64,000 nt of DNA from Sorex araneus (taxonomy: Eukaryota > Chordata > Mammalia > Eulipotyphla > Soricidae). The stretch spans positions 217,002,066 to 217,066,065 of the forward strand of contig NC_073313.1 in assembly GCF_027595985.1 (NCBI RefSeq), in the 5' to 3' direction. Made by a program: the position numbers and the translations under genes. This document shows positions 33,720-45,878 of the stretch, one piece after another (the stretch's first letter is position 1; the number at the start of each line of letters is the position of its first letter). The notes under the pieces are model-generated. The model searched no databases. It was given only the letters and a program-made list of their open reading frames with translations, and had not been told where the DNA came from.

Positions 33720-34545
33720 ATTCTGGCAAGGCTGGTTTATGCATTGAGTTCTGTGTACATCTGTAAAATTTGCTGAAGACATTCTTTGTGTTCATAACAA
33801 AGTGTACTTAGATTTTTATTCTAGAATTAATATGCTACTCTGATAGAATTAAGAGAATTAAGTTTATTAGCTTTTCAGTAGTCTTTCTCGAAAATATCAT
33901 TGTCACTTCAATTAAGGAAGTCCTGAACTCTTCTTATATATACATGTTAAAAATAAAAAGGATATTTAGTTGATATGTACATAATGAACAGACCTGTACG
34001 TTTGAGGAATGAGACTTTTCTTGTTATGAGACTTATCTTATAACACTTCTTATGAAGAAATTCTAGAAGTGATACTTGAAATTATGTTTCAAGATATTTT
34101 GGCTTGACAAGATGCCATCATATGCAAAGCTATGAGTTTCACATCTGTTGAGAAACAGCATAAATGTAACCAGCTTACAAATTGTTGTGAAGCAGATGAT
34201 GCAGACGATCCTCTTATACACAGAAACAATGTCTCCAGGTCAGATGAGCAGATCATTTGAAACCTTACTTGTCACATGAAAGCATTTATTTAAATTCGTT
34301 TTCTTTGTCTAGCTAATGATTAGTTTTTAGCCATTAAATGAAATAGTGTGATATAAAGTCATAAACAGAACCTGTCTTTTATGGATAACATAGTATTTAT
34401 GTCTGTGGTTTGTATGCTTCCTAATTGCCTGTAGTGGTCTGTTTGCAGTGCAAACATGTATCATCTGTGTCTGCAGGAGAGCTTTGAGTACCAGTTTCAT
34501 TTTATCTTACATAATAGTAATTTGCCCTAGCTAAAATGGATCACT
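33720..34545. other. Flank, nothing recognised
   Basis: Unique AT-rich DNA, possibly still DUSP19 3' UTR; AATAAA at 33952-33957. Confidence 0.4.
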
Positions 34546-34546
34546 G

Positions 34547-34915
34547 TGGACTGGAGGAGTAGTACAGTGGGTAGGGTGCTTGCCTTCAATGTCCAACCAT
34601 CTTGGGTTCATGAACCTAGCATCCCATATGGTCCCCCTAACACTGCCAGGAGTAATTCCTGAGTGAAGAGCCAGGAGTTATGCCTCAGTATCAATGGGTG
34701 TGGCCATAAAACAAATACAAAATAAATAAATAAAATAGATCACTGATATAATCTAATCCAGTATTTTCATAGAAGGGACATTGGGATACACCTGGCTCAA
34801 GGGCTATTCCTGGCTCTGTGGTCAGGATATGTGGTGCTGGAGATTTGAACCAGGCCTACAGCTACTCTGCCACATGCAAGTACCTTACCTCCTATAGTTT
34901 TTCTCTGGCCCCTGA
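34547..34915. mobile_element. Two SOR-type SINEs, tail to tail
   Basis: + strand copy 34547-34735 ending in (AAAT)n, then - strand copy 34770-34915. Confidence 0.7.
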
Positions 34916-34939
34916 TTCAAGTATTTTAAATTAAACAAT

Positions 34940-35253
34940 GTCCCATTGTTCAGCGATTTGCTCGCGTGGGCACCAGTTCACTGTACACTGTATACTGTCG
35001 TCCTGGTCATTGATTTTCTCAAGCGGGCACCAGTAACGTCTCCATTGTGAGACTTGTTACTGTTTTTGGCATATATTCAATATGCTAAAACATATTCACT
35101 CCACAGGTCCACGGGTAGCTTGCCAGGCTCTGCCATGCGGGCGGGATACTCTCAGTAGCTTGCCAGGCTCTCTTAGAGGGATGGAGGAATTGAACCCAGG
35201 TTGGCCACATGTAAGGCAAACACCCTACCCGCTGTGCTATCGCTCCAGTCCAA
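34940..35253 (-). mobile_element. RTE-tailed SINE with duplicated tail
   Basis: - strand copy whose RTE-like end is present twice: the GGGCACCAGT-type block with ATTTGCTC at about 34957-34976, and again with TTTCTCAAGCGGGCACCAG at 35013-35031. Head ends CTCCAGTCC at 35250. Confidence 0.8.
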
Positions 35254-35334
35254 TAGATCATTACATAATGTTTATTGTGCCTACTGTGAAACCTTGTCAT
35301 TCTTAGGAGGTTTTAAAATTTTTTTAATTTAATT

Positions 35335-35480
35335 TTTGGGGTTTGGTGCCACAACTGGTGGTATTCAGGGTTTACTTCTGACTCTGTGTTCAGGGAACTA
35401 TATGGGGTGCTGATAATTGAACCCAGGTCAGCTGCATGCAAGGCAAGCACCCTGCCCACTGTACTGTCTCTCCAAACCCA
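35335..35480 (-). mobile_element. SOR-type SINE, old
   Basis: - strand body ending CTCTCCAAACCC. Confidence 0.65.
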
Positions 35481-35489
35481 TAGCTTTTT

Positions 35490-36095
35490 ATTAAAAGGAC
35501 CTAAACATTATAGTACTTTATGTTACATAAATTTTACATAGATATATATTATATACACACCAAATATATCAATATTTATTATTTATTAATAATTAGCAAT
35601 TATTAGTATATGTGTATATATATACCAAATACAGATCTGATTCGAGGGGGGGAAATAAAGAGAGTTTGCTTTTTAATTTTAATTAAATTTTCTATGATTT
35701 TTTAAAGAGAAGAGCAGCTAAAAATATCTTTTGTATTTAATTATTGAAAAGATTTGTAGAACTTTACTGGCAATATGACAAGCAGAAGCAGAACTAAGGT
35801 ACTGGAGCATATGCTAAAATTATATTTATAAATATTAATATTTAAAGAACTAAATCCTGAATATAATTTTCTCACTTTGTCTACCAGATCCACTATCACC
35901 CTAATCGAGTCTCCATGTCACCTTGCTTCCCTCCTACAGTTTAAACCACTGCAGGGTTACAGTGAATCTTCTTATGGTGCTTAGAAAAGAGAGCCAAGAT
36001 CTTCCAGCAGTCAACCTAGTGCTCCATGATGGGGCCTTGGCCTGCTATACCAACCTCACCTTCTACTACTATACTTAGTTGTTAATATTTTTCGG
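35490..36095. other. Intergenic AT-rich DNA
   Basis: TATATA-rich between 35540 and 35630; no gene or named repeat. Confidence 0.4.
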
Positions 36096-36109
36096 ATGTT
36101 TTCCTTTTT

Positions 36110-36400
36110 TTTTTTTTGCTTTTGCTTGTTTTTTTTTTTTTGCAGTGCTCGAAATACCATATGGGATGCTGGGAATGGAACCCAGGTTGGCCACGTGCAA
36201 GGTAAACGCACTTGCTATCACTCCAGCCCCACCTGCCTCAATTTTTTAAAAAACTTTGAGTTAGGGCCAAAGATAGTACAATGGGTAAAGTGCCTGCATA
36301 CAGTCGGCCTGGGTTTGATCCCTGGCACCACATGTTTCCCCAACTCTCGCCAGAAGTGATCCCAGAGCATCACTGGGTATGGCCCAAAAGCCAAAAATAA
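36110..36400. mobile_element. Two SOR-type SINEs, head to head
   Basis: - strand copy 36110-36230 (lacking most of the 3' body) and + strand copy 36263-36400. Confidence 0.65.
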
Positions 36401-36432
36401 ATTAACAGATAAAACTGACTTAGAATATTGAA

Positions 36433-36678
36433 TGGGCTGTAATGATAGCACAATGGGAAGGGTGTTTATCTTGCACACAGCCAGCCCGGGTTCGATTTCT
36501 CCGTCCCTCTTGGAGAGCCAGGCAAGCTACCAAAAGTATCTCGCCCGCATGGCAGAGCCTGGCAAGCTACCCATGGCGTATTCAATATACCAAAAACAGT
36601 AACAACAAGTCTCACAATGAGACGTTACTGGTGCCGTGCAAGCAAATCAATGAGCAATGGGATGACAGTGACAGTGAC
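36433..36678 (+). mobile_element. RTE-tailed SINE with short TSD
   Basis: Ends with GATGACAGTGACAGTGAC (tandem GTGACA). The flanking AGAATATTGAA (36422-36432) and AGAATATTGG (36679-36688) fit a ~9-base TSD. No poly-A. Confidence 0.88.
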
Positions 36679-36689
36679 AGAATATTGGA

Positions 36690-36845
36690 GGGGGGTTGGG
36701 CTACAGCTGTCAGTGCCAGAGAGAAACTACTGGTTCTCTGCTGGGAGATCTCAATGCGTGGGAGACTATGCAGTCCCAGGAATCAATCCAGAGTTGCCTG
36801 CATGCAAGTCAAATGCCTTATCCCCTATACTCTCTCTCCAGTTCC
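36690..36845 (-). mobile_element. SOR-type SINE, old
   Basis: Decayed - strand body ending CTCTCTCCAGTTCC. Confidence 0.5.
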
Positions 36846-36992
36846 TGAGTTAGATGATGGTCCAAATTATGCTGATAAGTCTAAGAAATATATTTCTGTG
36901 AATTTTTCCCTAAACTGGAAAGAGCTCTTGGGCTTCTAATTCAAAACAACCCCAATGTATATTAAAGCATAAAATTTAGAAAAACATCCGAG

Positions 36993-37640
36993 GGGCTGGA
37001 GAGATAGCAGAGCATGTAGGGTGTTTGCCTTGCACATGGCCGACCCGGCTTCTATTCCCAGCATCCCATATGGTCCCCCGAGCACCACTGGGAGTAATTC
37101 CTGAGTGCAGACCCAGGAGTAACCCCTGTACATCGCCAGGTGTAACCAAAAAAAAAAAAAAATTGAGGTAGTGGCTGGGGAAATAGCTCAGTAGTTAGGG
37201 ATGCTGGCTTTTTATGGTCTCCAACCCAGTTTGATCTCTGGCACACGTGTTCCCCTTAGCACAACAGGCTGTGACCTGCTGGTCCCCAGGCACTGCCTGG
37301 GTAGCCCTGGTGGTCCTGCTGCTGCAGACCCTGAGCAGTTCTGTCTCCTTAGGCCCTACATGAAGCTGAACTGCCCAGCCTGGGGGCTGAGTATTGCCAG
37401 AAGTGGCTCTTGGCCCCTCTGAGAGTTGCTTGGGAGACCCAAAATATAAAAATCCAATTTAAGGAAATTTAATATAGTATTTTAAATTTTATTGGTCCAG
37501 ATAGACAGTTCACTGGGCTAAGTGTTTGCTCTGCATGCAAGAGGCCTGGGTTCAATCCCCAGTACCACATAGGCCTCTGATCTCAGAGCCAGTAGCAGTC
37601 CCTGAGCATTGTTGGGTATTCCTCCTCCAGTAGCCTCTCC
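36993..37640 (+). mobile_element. Three + strand SOR-type SINEs
   Basis: Near-consensus copy 36993-37160; a longer diverged copy with extra body sequence 37170-37440; an old copy 37494-37640. Confidence 0.7.
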
Positions 37641-37644
37641 AACA

Positions 37645-38105
37645 AAAGAAAAACAAAGATAAAAGAATGCAATTAAAATTGTTGTTGTGTGGATATGGCC
37701 CTGAAACAATAACAGCAAAAAACATAAAATGAAGTCAAACCATTGGCCTTTGATTACAAAACCATTTGCAAGCAGTGGCGGGGACAGAGAGGAAGAGGGA
37801 GCATAAAGGAAATATAAGGCCAGTGGTAGAGGGTCTTGGTAATTTTGGTGGTGGTGAAACTGCAGTATCCTTATATATCAAAACTGAAAAAATAACATGA
37901 TGCTGATCATGTTACCTAAACTATAACACTAACTAAAGCTTGTTCTCTCAAGCCTGGCTTCTTCCTTGAACACATATTTCTCTATATAGCTTTTCTTGCT
38001 TACTTTTTCGAGCTCGTTTTGAACACGTAGTCTTTTCCTCTACCCCCTTACATCTTTCTAAATAAATTTTATTCACTCAAACTATCTGGCTTTAGAAATT
38101 AAAAT
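37645..38105. other. Intergenic, little recognised
   Basis: 37840-37900 (TTTTGGTGGTGGTGAAACTG) may be an eroded L1-type 3' end; otherwise unique. Confidence 0.35.
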
Positions 38106-38107
38106 AG

Positions 38108-38265
38108 GGGCCAGAGCTACAGTGTAGCAGGTAAGGTGCTTTGCTCTCAGCCAACCACAGTTTGATACCTGGCACTCTATCTGATCCTTGTAGCCACACC
38201 GGGAGAGATCCTTGAGTGCAGAGCCAGGAGCAAGCCCTCAGCACCACAGGTGAGGCCTAAGCACC
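38108..38265 (+). mobile_element. SOR-type SINE, old
   Basis: GGGGCCAGAGCTACAGTG head, + strand. Confidence 0.65.
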
Positions 38266-38590
38266 AAAAATGAATAAATCAAATAGTTATAGAATGTTTT
38301 ACTTTTGTATTTTGAATATTGAAATATATTAATAGCAATTAGAGTTTTCTTTGTGGATGACTTGGAGATTCTGATTTCACGATTGGTGGGGAAATCCCTT
38401 CTGAACTTATCAACATAATTATTCGTACACAAGATGATTCAAATGTACATAGGAAATCCTCATCAAAGGTAATTTCTCCCAGTATATTTGCATATAGGGA
38501 GTTTAAATCGCAGCGTTGTCTTATAACCTTATCCAGTTAGCTCACGCAATGAAATAATACTTTTCAAGCAAAACCACAAAACCACTATAA

Positions 38591-38596
<6 letters not shown>

Positions 38597-38626
<30 letters not shown>
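38597..38626 (+). repeat. (CA)n microsatellite
   Basis: About 15 uninterrupted CA units next to a - strand SINE at 38630. Confidence 0.95.
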
Positions 38627-38628
<2 letters not shown>

Positions 38629-38629
38629 C

Positions 38630-38950
38630 TTTTTGGCAATTTCCAAGCTTAGGGGCTACTCCCATAAAAGTGCTCAGAGTTTACTCTTTGTGGTACTTGG
38701 GTGACCATGCCATGCCAGGGTTTGAAGCTGGACTTCCAGCATGCAAAACATACATACTGGCCTTTTGACTTATCTCCCCAGCTCCAAAATCACAATACAT
38801 TTGTTGTTTATTTTTTATTTGGGGACCATACCCTGTAATAGTGCTCAGGAGCTACACCCAGTTTGGTCCTCAGGATTTGCTCCTGCTATGCTCAAGGGAC
38901 CGTGAGCTGTCTTCTGCATGCAAACCCTGTTCCACAGCTCTTTCACCTAT
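38630..38950 (-). mobile_element. Two old SOR-type SINEs
   Basis: - strand bodies at about 38630-38785 and 38815-38950, both decayed. Confidence 0.55.
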
Positions 38951-39149
38951 CTCATTTAAAAATAATATAAGTATAGCAAAATGAATTATTTGGCTTGGTC
39001 AGGTGATAAGTAGTTGATTTTTTTCCCTCAAGGCTGCTGAACTTCTTTTGTCACCTAGTTTTTATTTCAATTTAAGATAGAAGAGTTTAAAGTTTTGCAT
39101 TGTATATATAATGTATTGTAAGTTAACATTTGAAGTTTAAAAATTTGGG

Positions 39150-39385
39150 GGGCTGGAGCACAGCTGGTAGGGTGTTTGTCTTGCACTAGTCGACCCAGGT
39201 TCAATTCCTCCGCCCCTCTCAGAGAGCCCGGCAAGCTACCAAAAGTATCTCGCCCGCAAGGCAGAGCCTGGCAAGCTACCCATGGCGTATTCGCTATGCC
39301 AAAAACAGTAACAACAAGTCTCACAATGGAGACATTACGGGTGCCCATTGGAGCAAATCGATGAGCGACGGGATGACAGTGACAG
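39150..39385 (+). mobile_element. RTE-tailed SINE
   Basis: The head has lost ~10 bases around the A-box (GGCTGGAGCACAGCTGGTAG). The body has both GGCAAGCTACC units and CCATGGCGTATTCGCTATGCC. It ends GGGATGACAGTGACAGT. Confidence 0.88.
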
Positions 39386-39454
39386 TTTATATCAGCTTGT
39401 ACCCTACAGACATCCAAAAACCTCTGGTTGGAAGAGGAGGGATAGAGAGATAAA

Positions 39455-40075
39455 AATTGGCCAGAGAGGTAGAACAGTGGATAATGCTCTTGCTTTGGAT
39501 ACAGTTGATCCCCAGAACTGCGTATAGTACCCCGCTGAGCACCACCAGTTGTGATCTGTGGGCACAGCCAGGAGTAAATCCAGAGCACTGCTGGATGTGG
39601 CTGAAAAAAATTATAAGGAACAGAAAGTACAGGGTTAAAGTGCTTGCCTTTTATGCTGGCCAACCCCAGTTTAATCCCATATGGTCTCCTGAGCAACAGG
39701 TGTGTCTAAAACAAACTTGAAAAAAGAAAGGACAGATATTGATGTCTGCTATTATAGTACTTAATTTGTATCCACTGATAATTATAGCTGAAACTATGGG
39801 AAATGATTGACAATATACATCTGTAACCACATGTTAAAGTGCATGAAGATGATATTGTGAGATAAACATAGATCTGAGACAGGTGCTACAGAGGACCCTA
39901 AGCAATAGAAAATACAAAACACTTTCACTCAACACATTAGAAGCCAATTGCAAGGCCGGAGCCATAGTACAGCAGGGAGGGCTCTTGCTTTGCATACCTG
40001 GACCTGTTGAATTCATCAGTGTCCTTTACGGTCCAAGCCCACGAGGAGTGATTATTGAAAACAGGCTCCCGACCC
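39455..40075 (+). mobile_element. Three old + strand SOR-type SINEs
   Basis: Copies at about 39455-39610, 39620-39715 and 39952-40075, all decayed. The second is a partial unit. Confidence 0.55.
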
Positions 40076-40119
40076 CCAGATTGCTTGTGTGCCAGTTATT
40101 AATTTATTGCCTCTTTATT

Positions 40120-41010
40120 GCCACTGAATTAGGGTGGTTTTTATTTTTCCTTTTTTTCTTTTCCTTTTCTTTTCATTTTTTTTTTTTTTAACTCCTGGTA
40201 TGACAGAGAACTTTGGCACTCTCTTGCCAGGCAACCTTTTCTCCCTGGGTCTGGTGTGCTCTGCAGTCTCCCCCAGCACAGAAGCTTCCTGGGGGCCACA
40301 CTCCCATTGGGCTTACAGTCTCTGCCACCTGCTCTGAAACTTCTCCAGGGCTTGGCTCCTGTTACAGTCATCAGCCAAAACCTTTGGCCTGGTGATTTTT
40401 GCAACAGTCATAGTCCCTGACAACAGCATTGCCTGGCATTTTAGAGGGTGATTTTCTGAAAATTGTACTAAACAGACCACTGTGATAAATGTGTCATGCA
40501 GCACGAAACGCTTCATTCTGTAACATGATCTGCATTTCAATCCTTGTGGTCCCATCCTCTGAATTCTCCTTTTCAGGGCTGGTGATTCCTTTTTCCGTCT
40601 ACTATTTCTGTGTTGCTTTGTGTCCTTTCTATCTAATCAGTCTTTTATCCTAATCCTGTTATATTAAATAATGTTAATATTAAGTGTTGGATGCTCAAAT
40701 TGTTCAAATTGTAGCTATTTCTTTTTATTGGACCCAGTTTGTCCTGCCTGTAATTTATAATCAATTATCTCAGTAATTGCATTGTAGATTATCTCTAATA
40801 TCGGGGTTAAGTTATATTAAAGACATGTAATTATGATAGGAATTTATTAGCATTCAAATGACATTTTAATGCAGAAATATCCTTGAGCCTGATTCGATCA
40901 AAGTACATAGAGTTTAATGTTAGAATTATATATATCAATGAACTGATTATTTATAATTGTTATTCACAGAGTAATACATCTTTCAAAGTTAAAAAAAATA
41001 AAAGCACACC
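40120..41010. other. Intergenic, unidentified
   Basis: A pyrimidine tract at 40137-40190 is followed by GC-richer DNA to about 40560. Two - strand frames of about 80 codons (40313-40555, 40141-40404) match nothing I know. The rest is AT-rich and unique. Confidence 0.35.
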
Positions 41011-41017
41011 AGGCAAA

Positions 41018-41370
41018 GTCCAGAGAGATAGTAGGGCAAGTAAAGCACATTCCCTCCACAGAACCCCACCTGGTGCCAGAGCCTGGCCAGAAATAATCCC
41101 TGAGCCCTGAGTGCAGAGTCAGGTGAAAGCCTTGAGCATTGCCAGGTCTAGCTCCCCAAAACAAAACCAGCAGCAACAACAGCAGCAGCAACAAGTGCAC
41201 ACAAGGGACAAGAAAAATAGTACATGGATTAAGGTGCTTGCCTTGCATTCCACATGATCCTAGCATCCCAGATGGTCTCCCATGTGCCACCACCAGGTAT
41301 TACTCCTGATCACGGAGCCAGGAATAAATAACCCATGAGCACTGTGGTACGGAGTCCACCCCTCATAAAA
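41018..41370 (+). mobile_element. Two + strand SOR-type SINEs
   Basis: Copies at 41018-41165 and 41205-41370. The first has an (ACAGCAGCAA)-type tail, the second an A-rich tail. Confidence 0.6.
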
Positions 41371-41744
41371 ATAAATTTATAATTGAAAATAAAACAATGC
41401 ACACTTTTTTTGGCCTGGTGATTTTTATAAGAATCATGAGACACCTGTAATTAAGCCACCTTTACATTTGCTTATCCATTGTTCTCACTCCCTATGTCTC
41501 TCTTTATCACAGTTGAATTCTTCTCCTAGATGTGTAAATTTACTTAAAATCATTGTAATTACTATTAACTTCATGAATTACTGGGGGTGGGGCATAAATG
41601 AAAACAGAAAATGTCTCACCACTGGAGATTTCCTTATAGTTTTTATAAAGCAGATGCATATGCACCCTTTTTTGAAGAGTCTAATCTCTCAAGTCAATTT
41701 GTCTTAAAGTTCTATTTAATTTAAATTGCTATTCCACTATTCAC

Positions 41745-41845
41745 ACAAGGCAAATTAACTTATCTAAGCCTTGTCTTCAAATTGTTTTAATGTTTAAATG
41801 AAATAAGGTAAGTTATTCTTTTAGCACAATGCCTGGCACATATTT
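41745..41845 (+). repeat. MIR relic
   Basis: GGCAAATTAACTTATCTAAG, then GAAATAAGGTAAGTTATTC and GCACAATGCCTGGCACATA follow the MIR order. Confidence 0.6.
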
Positions 41846-42630
41846 CTTAATTGCTATTACCCACTGTAGTAAAAATAAAGTAATTTCTTGGATTGGTTAT
41901 AGCTGACAGCCTTATATGATAAACCTCTCTTAGGAAACTGAAAGCCAGTTATGCACTTAATATAAATCTTTAAGTGTAGAGGAAAGCTAAGAAACTGTCA
42001 CCACTGAATTTTGAGCAAATTTTGAAATACAACTTGTGAGATCAGGAATAAATTAAAACATAGCTCAAGTTATATCAAGCTCAGGACTACAGTGGAGCTT
42101 GAATCATTCCAAAACTGCATGATTCTGACTAAGAATAGCTATAGCCCAAGGGAAGAATATGGTGGTAAGGGATGTAAGGAGTAGAAAAGAGATGGGGTAC
42201 AGAGACAGGCATTGGACCAGCTTCTCTGCACTTACTGGTGCTGATAAAATAGACCAGTAGCGAAAACAAGGGGCCCCTTCCTTCAGCCCCACTACTAAGA
42301 AGACAATCTTCTAATTGCCCTGGTGGTAATTAGGATCAATCTCATAGTGCAATATAACACAAGCTGAATAGATTAGTGGCACAGAATGGAGTAGCGGAAC
42401 AGTCATGTGTATATGTGAGGGTGACCGTGATCCTAGAGAGAATCTTGCTGGTCACTGATAGATGCACTAGAGCAACTGAAAGTTTTATTCTTTATTTGGA
42501 GCTTCATCACATTAGTTACAGTCGCATGTTGAACTTTTAATTGAGTAAAATTCCTGCTGGTTATTTTTATGCTTCCATAATGTATTTGTTGGTTTTGGAC
42601 CACCACCCAACAGGAATTTAAATATGGGGA
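41846..42630. other. Intergenic, nothing recognised
   Basis: Unique DNA between the MIR relic and the next SINE; 41371-41744 is likewise unique. Confidence 0.4.
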
Positions 42631-42638
42631 AGAGGGGG

Positions 42639-42847
42639 ACTGGAGTGATAGCACAGCGAGTAGGGCGTTTGCCTTGCACACGGCCAACACAGGTTCGATT
42701 CCCAGCATCCCATATGGTCCCCTGAGCACTGCCAGGGGTAATTCCTGAGTGCAGAGTCAGGAATAACCCCTATGCATCGCTGGGTGTGAGCCAAAAAGCA
42801 AAAAAAAACAAACAAACAAACAAAAAAAAACAAATAAATAAATAAAT
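42639..42847 (+). mobile_element. SOR SINE, TSD of ~19 bases
   Basis: The TSD AAATATGGGGAAGAGGGGG is at 42620-42638 and 42848-42866. The tail expanded into (AAAC)n and (AAAT)n repeats at 42800-42850. Confidence 0.95.
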
Positions 42848-42866
42848 AAATATGGGGAAGAGGGGG

Positions 42867-43240
42867 AAGTCATATGCTCAAAGACACTAAACATAACTTA
42901 ATCACAGTTCTGATTACAAGAGTGTGGACAGAATTAAAGAACACTGAAGAGATGGAGAAGCACTTTGGAATGAATTAGTGACTGTGGAAAGTCATCACAC
43001 TTCTAGAATGGAAAGTGCAGGAAGAGGAGTATCAGAGCATGGAGAGAGCAGAGGTCCTGGATAAGGATCGACTGATGAAGAGCTATGGCCACAGGTAGAG
43101 GCACAGAGCCTCTGCCCACCAGGGCCTGATTGGGAGGGAGTCCTGGAAATGCATAAATGAACTTCACTTTCATTTGGCTAAGCTCAGCTGGAAACAGGAA
43201 GTACTAATCCAAAATGACACTAAAGTCATCCTCGGTTATA
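42867..43240. other. Intergenic, nothing recognised
   Basis: Unique purine-rich DNA without a usable frame. Confidence 0.4.
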
Positions 43241-43252
43241 AGACAGTACAGT

Positions 43253-43453
43253 GGCAGGGTGGGGTGGGGGGGAGATGGGATTGGGGAGGGTGGGAGGGAC
43301 ACTGGGTTTACGGGTGGTGGAGAATGGGCACTGGTGAAGGGATGGGTTCCAAACTTTGTATGAGGGAAGTATAAGCACAAAAGTGTATAAATCTGTAACT
43401 GTACCCTCACGGTGATTCTCTAATTAAAAATAAATAAATTTAAAAAAAAAAAA
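43253..43453 (+). mobile_element. Very short L1 copy (3' UTR only)
   Basis: 200-bp L1 3' end from GGCAGGGTGGGG to ATTAAAAATAAATAAATT plus poly-A. The TSD AAGACAGTACAG (about 43241-43252) recurs at about 43454. Nearly identical to the inverted copy at 54251. Confidence 0.85.
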
Positions 43454-43479
43454 AAGACAGTACAGAAAAAGGCGACAAG

Positions 43480-43640
43480 GTCTGGAGCAGGTAGGGTGCT
43501 TGCCTGGCTTTTGGCGTACCTGGTTTCTGTCCTCAGCATCCCATATGGTCCCCAGAATCTGCTAGGAGTGATTCCTGAGTGCAGAGGCAGGAGAAACCCC
43601 TGAGTACCACCAGATATAAGGCTCCCCCCTTCAAAAAAAA
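43480..43640 (+). mobile_element. SOR SINE, head-truncated
   Basis: TCTGGAGCAGGTAGGGTGC joins the start and middle of the head with the A-box region deleted. Confidence 0.75.
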
Positions 43641-43644
43641 AAGG

Positions 43645-44150
43645 TGATAAGTAAATTGAGAGAATATCAAACACACTAAACATTTTGGACTAATATTATG
43701 TCATTGATTGTATTTATTGTTATTGTTGGTTTCATAAAAAAATCTGAATTTTTAAAGCATTCCATGTGTATTTTATTCAAGTTATAGACAGAAAAGTTTA
43801 ACTTCCCAGAACAGAGCATCTCTACCTATTATAATAACAGCTTTCTTAGTCAAATTTCTTTTCATAGGTCAATTAACCAGATATTTAAACAATTTTCAAT
43901 ATATCCCCAAAATAACTTCTTTCATATCATTCACCAGGCTAGTGTGATTTTTTGACGTATTTAACTTTTCTCTAGCAGCCTACAATTTCATCAGTGAAAG
44001 AAATGCTTTTTAATGTATGCCTCACACAGGCAAGGCATGCGCTCTGTTACAGAGTCAAATTCTCAACCATCATCGCCAAATTTTATTAATTATTTCTACA
44101 GAGCCAATTTCTTCACAGCTAATTTCATATTAGGGATTTCCCTGAAGACT
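43645..44150. other. Intergenic, nothing recognised
   Basis: Unique AT-rich DNA. Confidence 0.4.
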
Positions 44151-44151
44151 G

Positions 44152-44152
<1 letters not shown>

Positions 44153-44185
<33 letters not shown>
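44153..44185 (+). repeat. (TG)n microsatellite
   Basis: About 16 uninterrupted TG units. Confidence 0.95.
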
Positions 44186-44187
<2 letters not shown>

Positions 44188-44494
44188 TAGGGGGTGGTAG
44201 GGAGGAGTTTGGGCTATTATCTCACAAGTGGATTTATATTGTGCAAGAGAGTTCTGGAGAACTGTATGAATAATCAGTAAGTTAAAGTTTATCCCACAGT
44301 TTTCCTCTAGTGTTCCTGGTCTGGAATCTGTCTGGCTGAGAGGAACTTTGTCACCTGAGTTTCCTTCTGCGGCTTGGTGCTCAATTACCCGTCCCTGGGC
44401 CTTTCCAGAGTCGCAGCTGCTCCCTGTCGTCCTGGCTTTCCTTGGACTTTGGCTACAGGCTGCGTAGTGGGTGAGGTTCCTGTGTTCTAGACCT

Positions 44495-44755
44495 TGCCAG
44501 AACTCAATGCCTCTATTGCAAACTGCAACACCCAACAGGAGAGAGAGCAAAAGGGAATGCCCTGCCACAGAGGCAGGGTGGGGTGGTGGGGGATGGAGTG
44601 GGGGTGGTGGGAGGGATACTGGGAACATTGATGGAGGAGAATGGGCACTGGTGGAGGGATGCAAATGATCACTGTATGACTGAGATGCAAACATGAAAGT
44701 TCATAAGTTTGTAACTGTACCTCACGGTGATTCACTAATAAAAAAAATTTAAAAA
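44495..44755 (+). mobile_element. L1 3' end
   Basis: GCAAACTGCAACACCCAACA, then the GGTGGG-rich stretch, GAATGGGCACTGGTGGAGGG and CGGTGATTCACTAATAAAA. No TSD found. 44186-44494 before it is unique. Confidence 0.75.
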
Positions 44756-44894
44756 AGAACCCTGCCTGCGGAGGAGAGAGGCTGAAATCCCAGCCCAGCC
44801 TCCCATCATCAACTTTGACTAGCTCCACTCCTGGGAGAGATTTCAAATGATCAGTTGAAGTAATTAGTCACCTGGCACTCCACCCTTTCACTCC

Positions 44895-45040
44895 TGCTGT
44901 GCCAGGTCATACCTGGGGGTGCTCAGGGCTTACTTCAGGAGTGATGTGCAGGGGGCCATATGAGATGCCACAAATGAAACAAGGCTTAACTTTAAGCAAG
45001 ATAAATAGCTTGCACCCTGTACTATCTTTTTGGCCCTAAG
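44895..45040 (-). mobile_element. SOR-type SINE, old
   Basis: - strand body ending TATCTTTTTGGCCC. 45041-45483 after it is unique AT-rich DNA. Confidence 0.6.
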
Positions 45041-45500
45041 ACTCCATTTTTTTCATGCAACAATGTTTATTGATTGTTTTTTTTAATTGCCTGTATACAC
45101 AGTTCTAAGACTGAGGAAACATGCTGAGATAAACAGGCAAAAATCTCTGCTTCCATAGAATTTTGTTTTCAAGCACTGATAAAATTTTCTCATGTTTTAA
45201 AATAATTGAAACCAATAAGCACTTTCGTAGAAGAGGTGAAAAATAGCCAAGAATCTTGGTCAGCAGTATCAATGTTTTCTAAGGGTCTACCACTCTGGGT
45301 CATATTGATTTAAATAGCAGTTTTAAGAAGAAATATAAAAGTATAATCCTATCCAGCATCACCCACAATGATAACATGAATTAATAATGCATACAAAAGT
45401 TCAAGCATTTTTTCTTGTAATTACTAAAAAATGTCTGAATACAATATACATTGTTATAGAAAAGACTCTTACAAATCAGAATCAAAACTTTCTTCCCTAA

Positions 45501-45861
45501 AGGCAGCTCAGATAGAGAAGGTAACACCGAGTAGAGGATGTCAGGAGGACCCATTCGGGTTGGAAGATGTGAGCTGAAAGTAGACTAGACCAAACATGAT
45601 GGCCACTCATTACCTCTATTGCAAACTACAACACCCAAAAGGAGAGAGAAAAAAGGGGAATGCCCTGCCACAGAGGCAGGGTGGGGTGGTGGGGGATGGG
45701 GTGGGGGTGGTGAGAGGGATACTGGGAATATTGGTGGAGGAGAATGGGCACTGGTGGAGGGATGGGTAAACGATCACTGTATGATTGAAATGCAAACTCG
45801 AAAGTTCCTAAGTTTGTAACTTTACATCATAGTGATTCTCTAATAAAGAATTAAAAAAATA
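45501..45861 (+). mobile_element. 5'-truncated L1 3' UTR with TSD
   Basis: The TSD AAAACTTTCTTCCCTAA (45484-45500) matches 45862-45878 with one change. The body starts AGGCAGCTCAGATAGAGAAG, the first part of the 3' UTR also seen at 26600. Confidence 0.9.
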
Positions 45862-45878
45862 AAAACGTTCTTCCCTAA

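Noticed and set aside
39067-39696. 209-codon - strand frame.
   Set aside because: It reads through an RTE-tailed SINE and two SOR-type SINEs on the opposite strand.
40141-40555. Two - strand frames of about 80 codons, possible processed pseudogene.
   Set aside because: No protein family recognised, no poly-A tail or TSD, and frames overlap each other.
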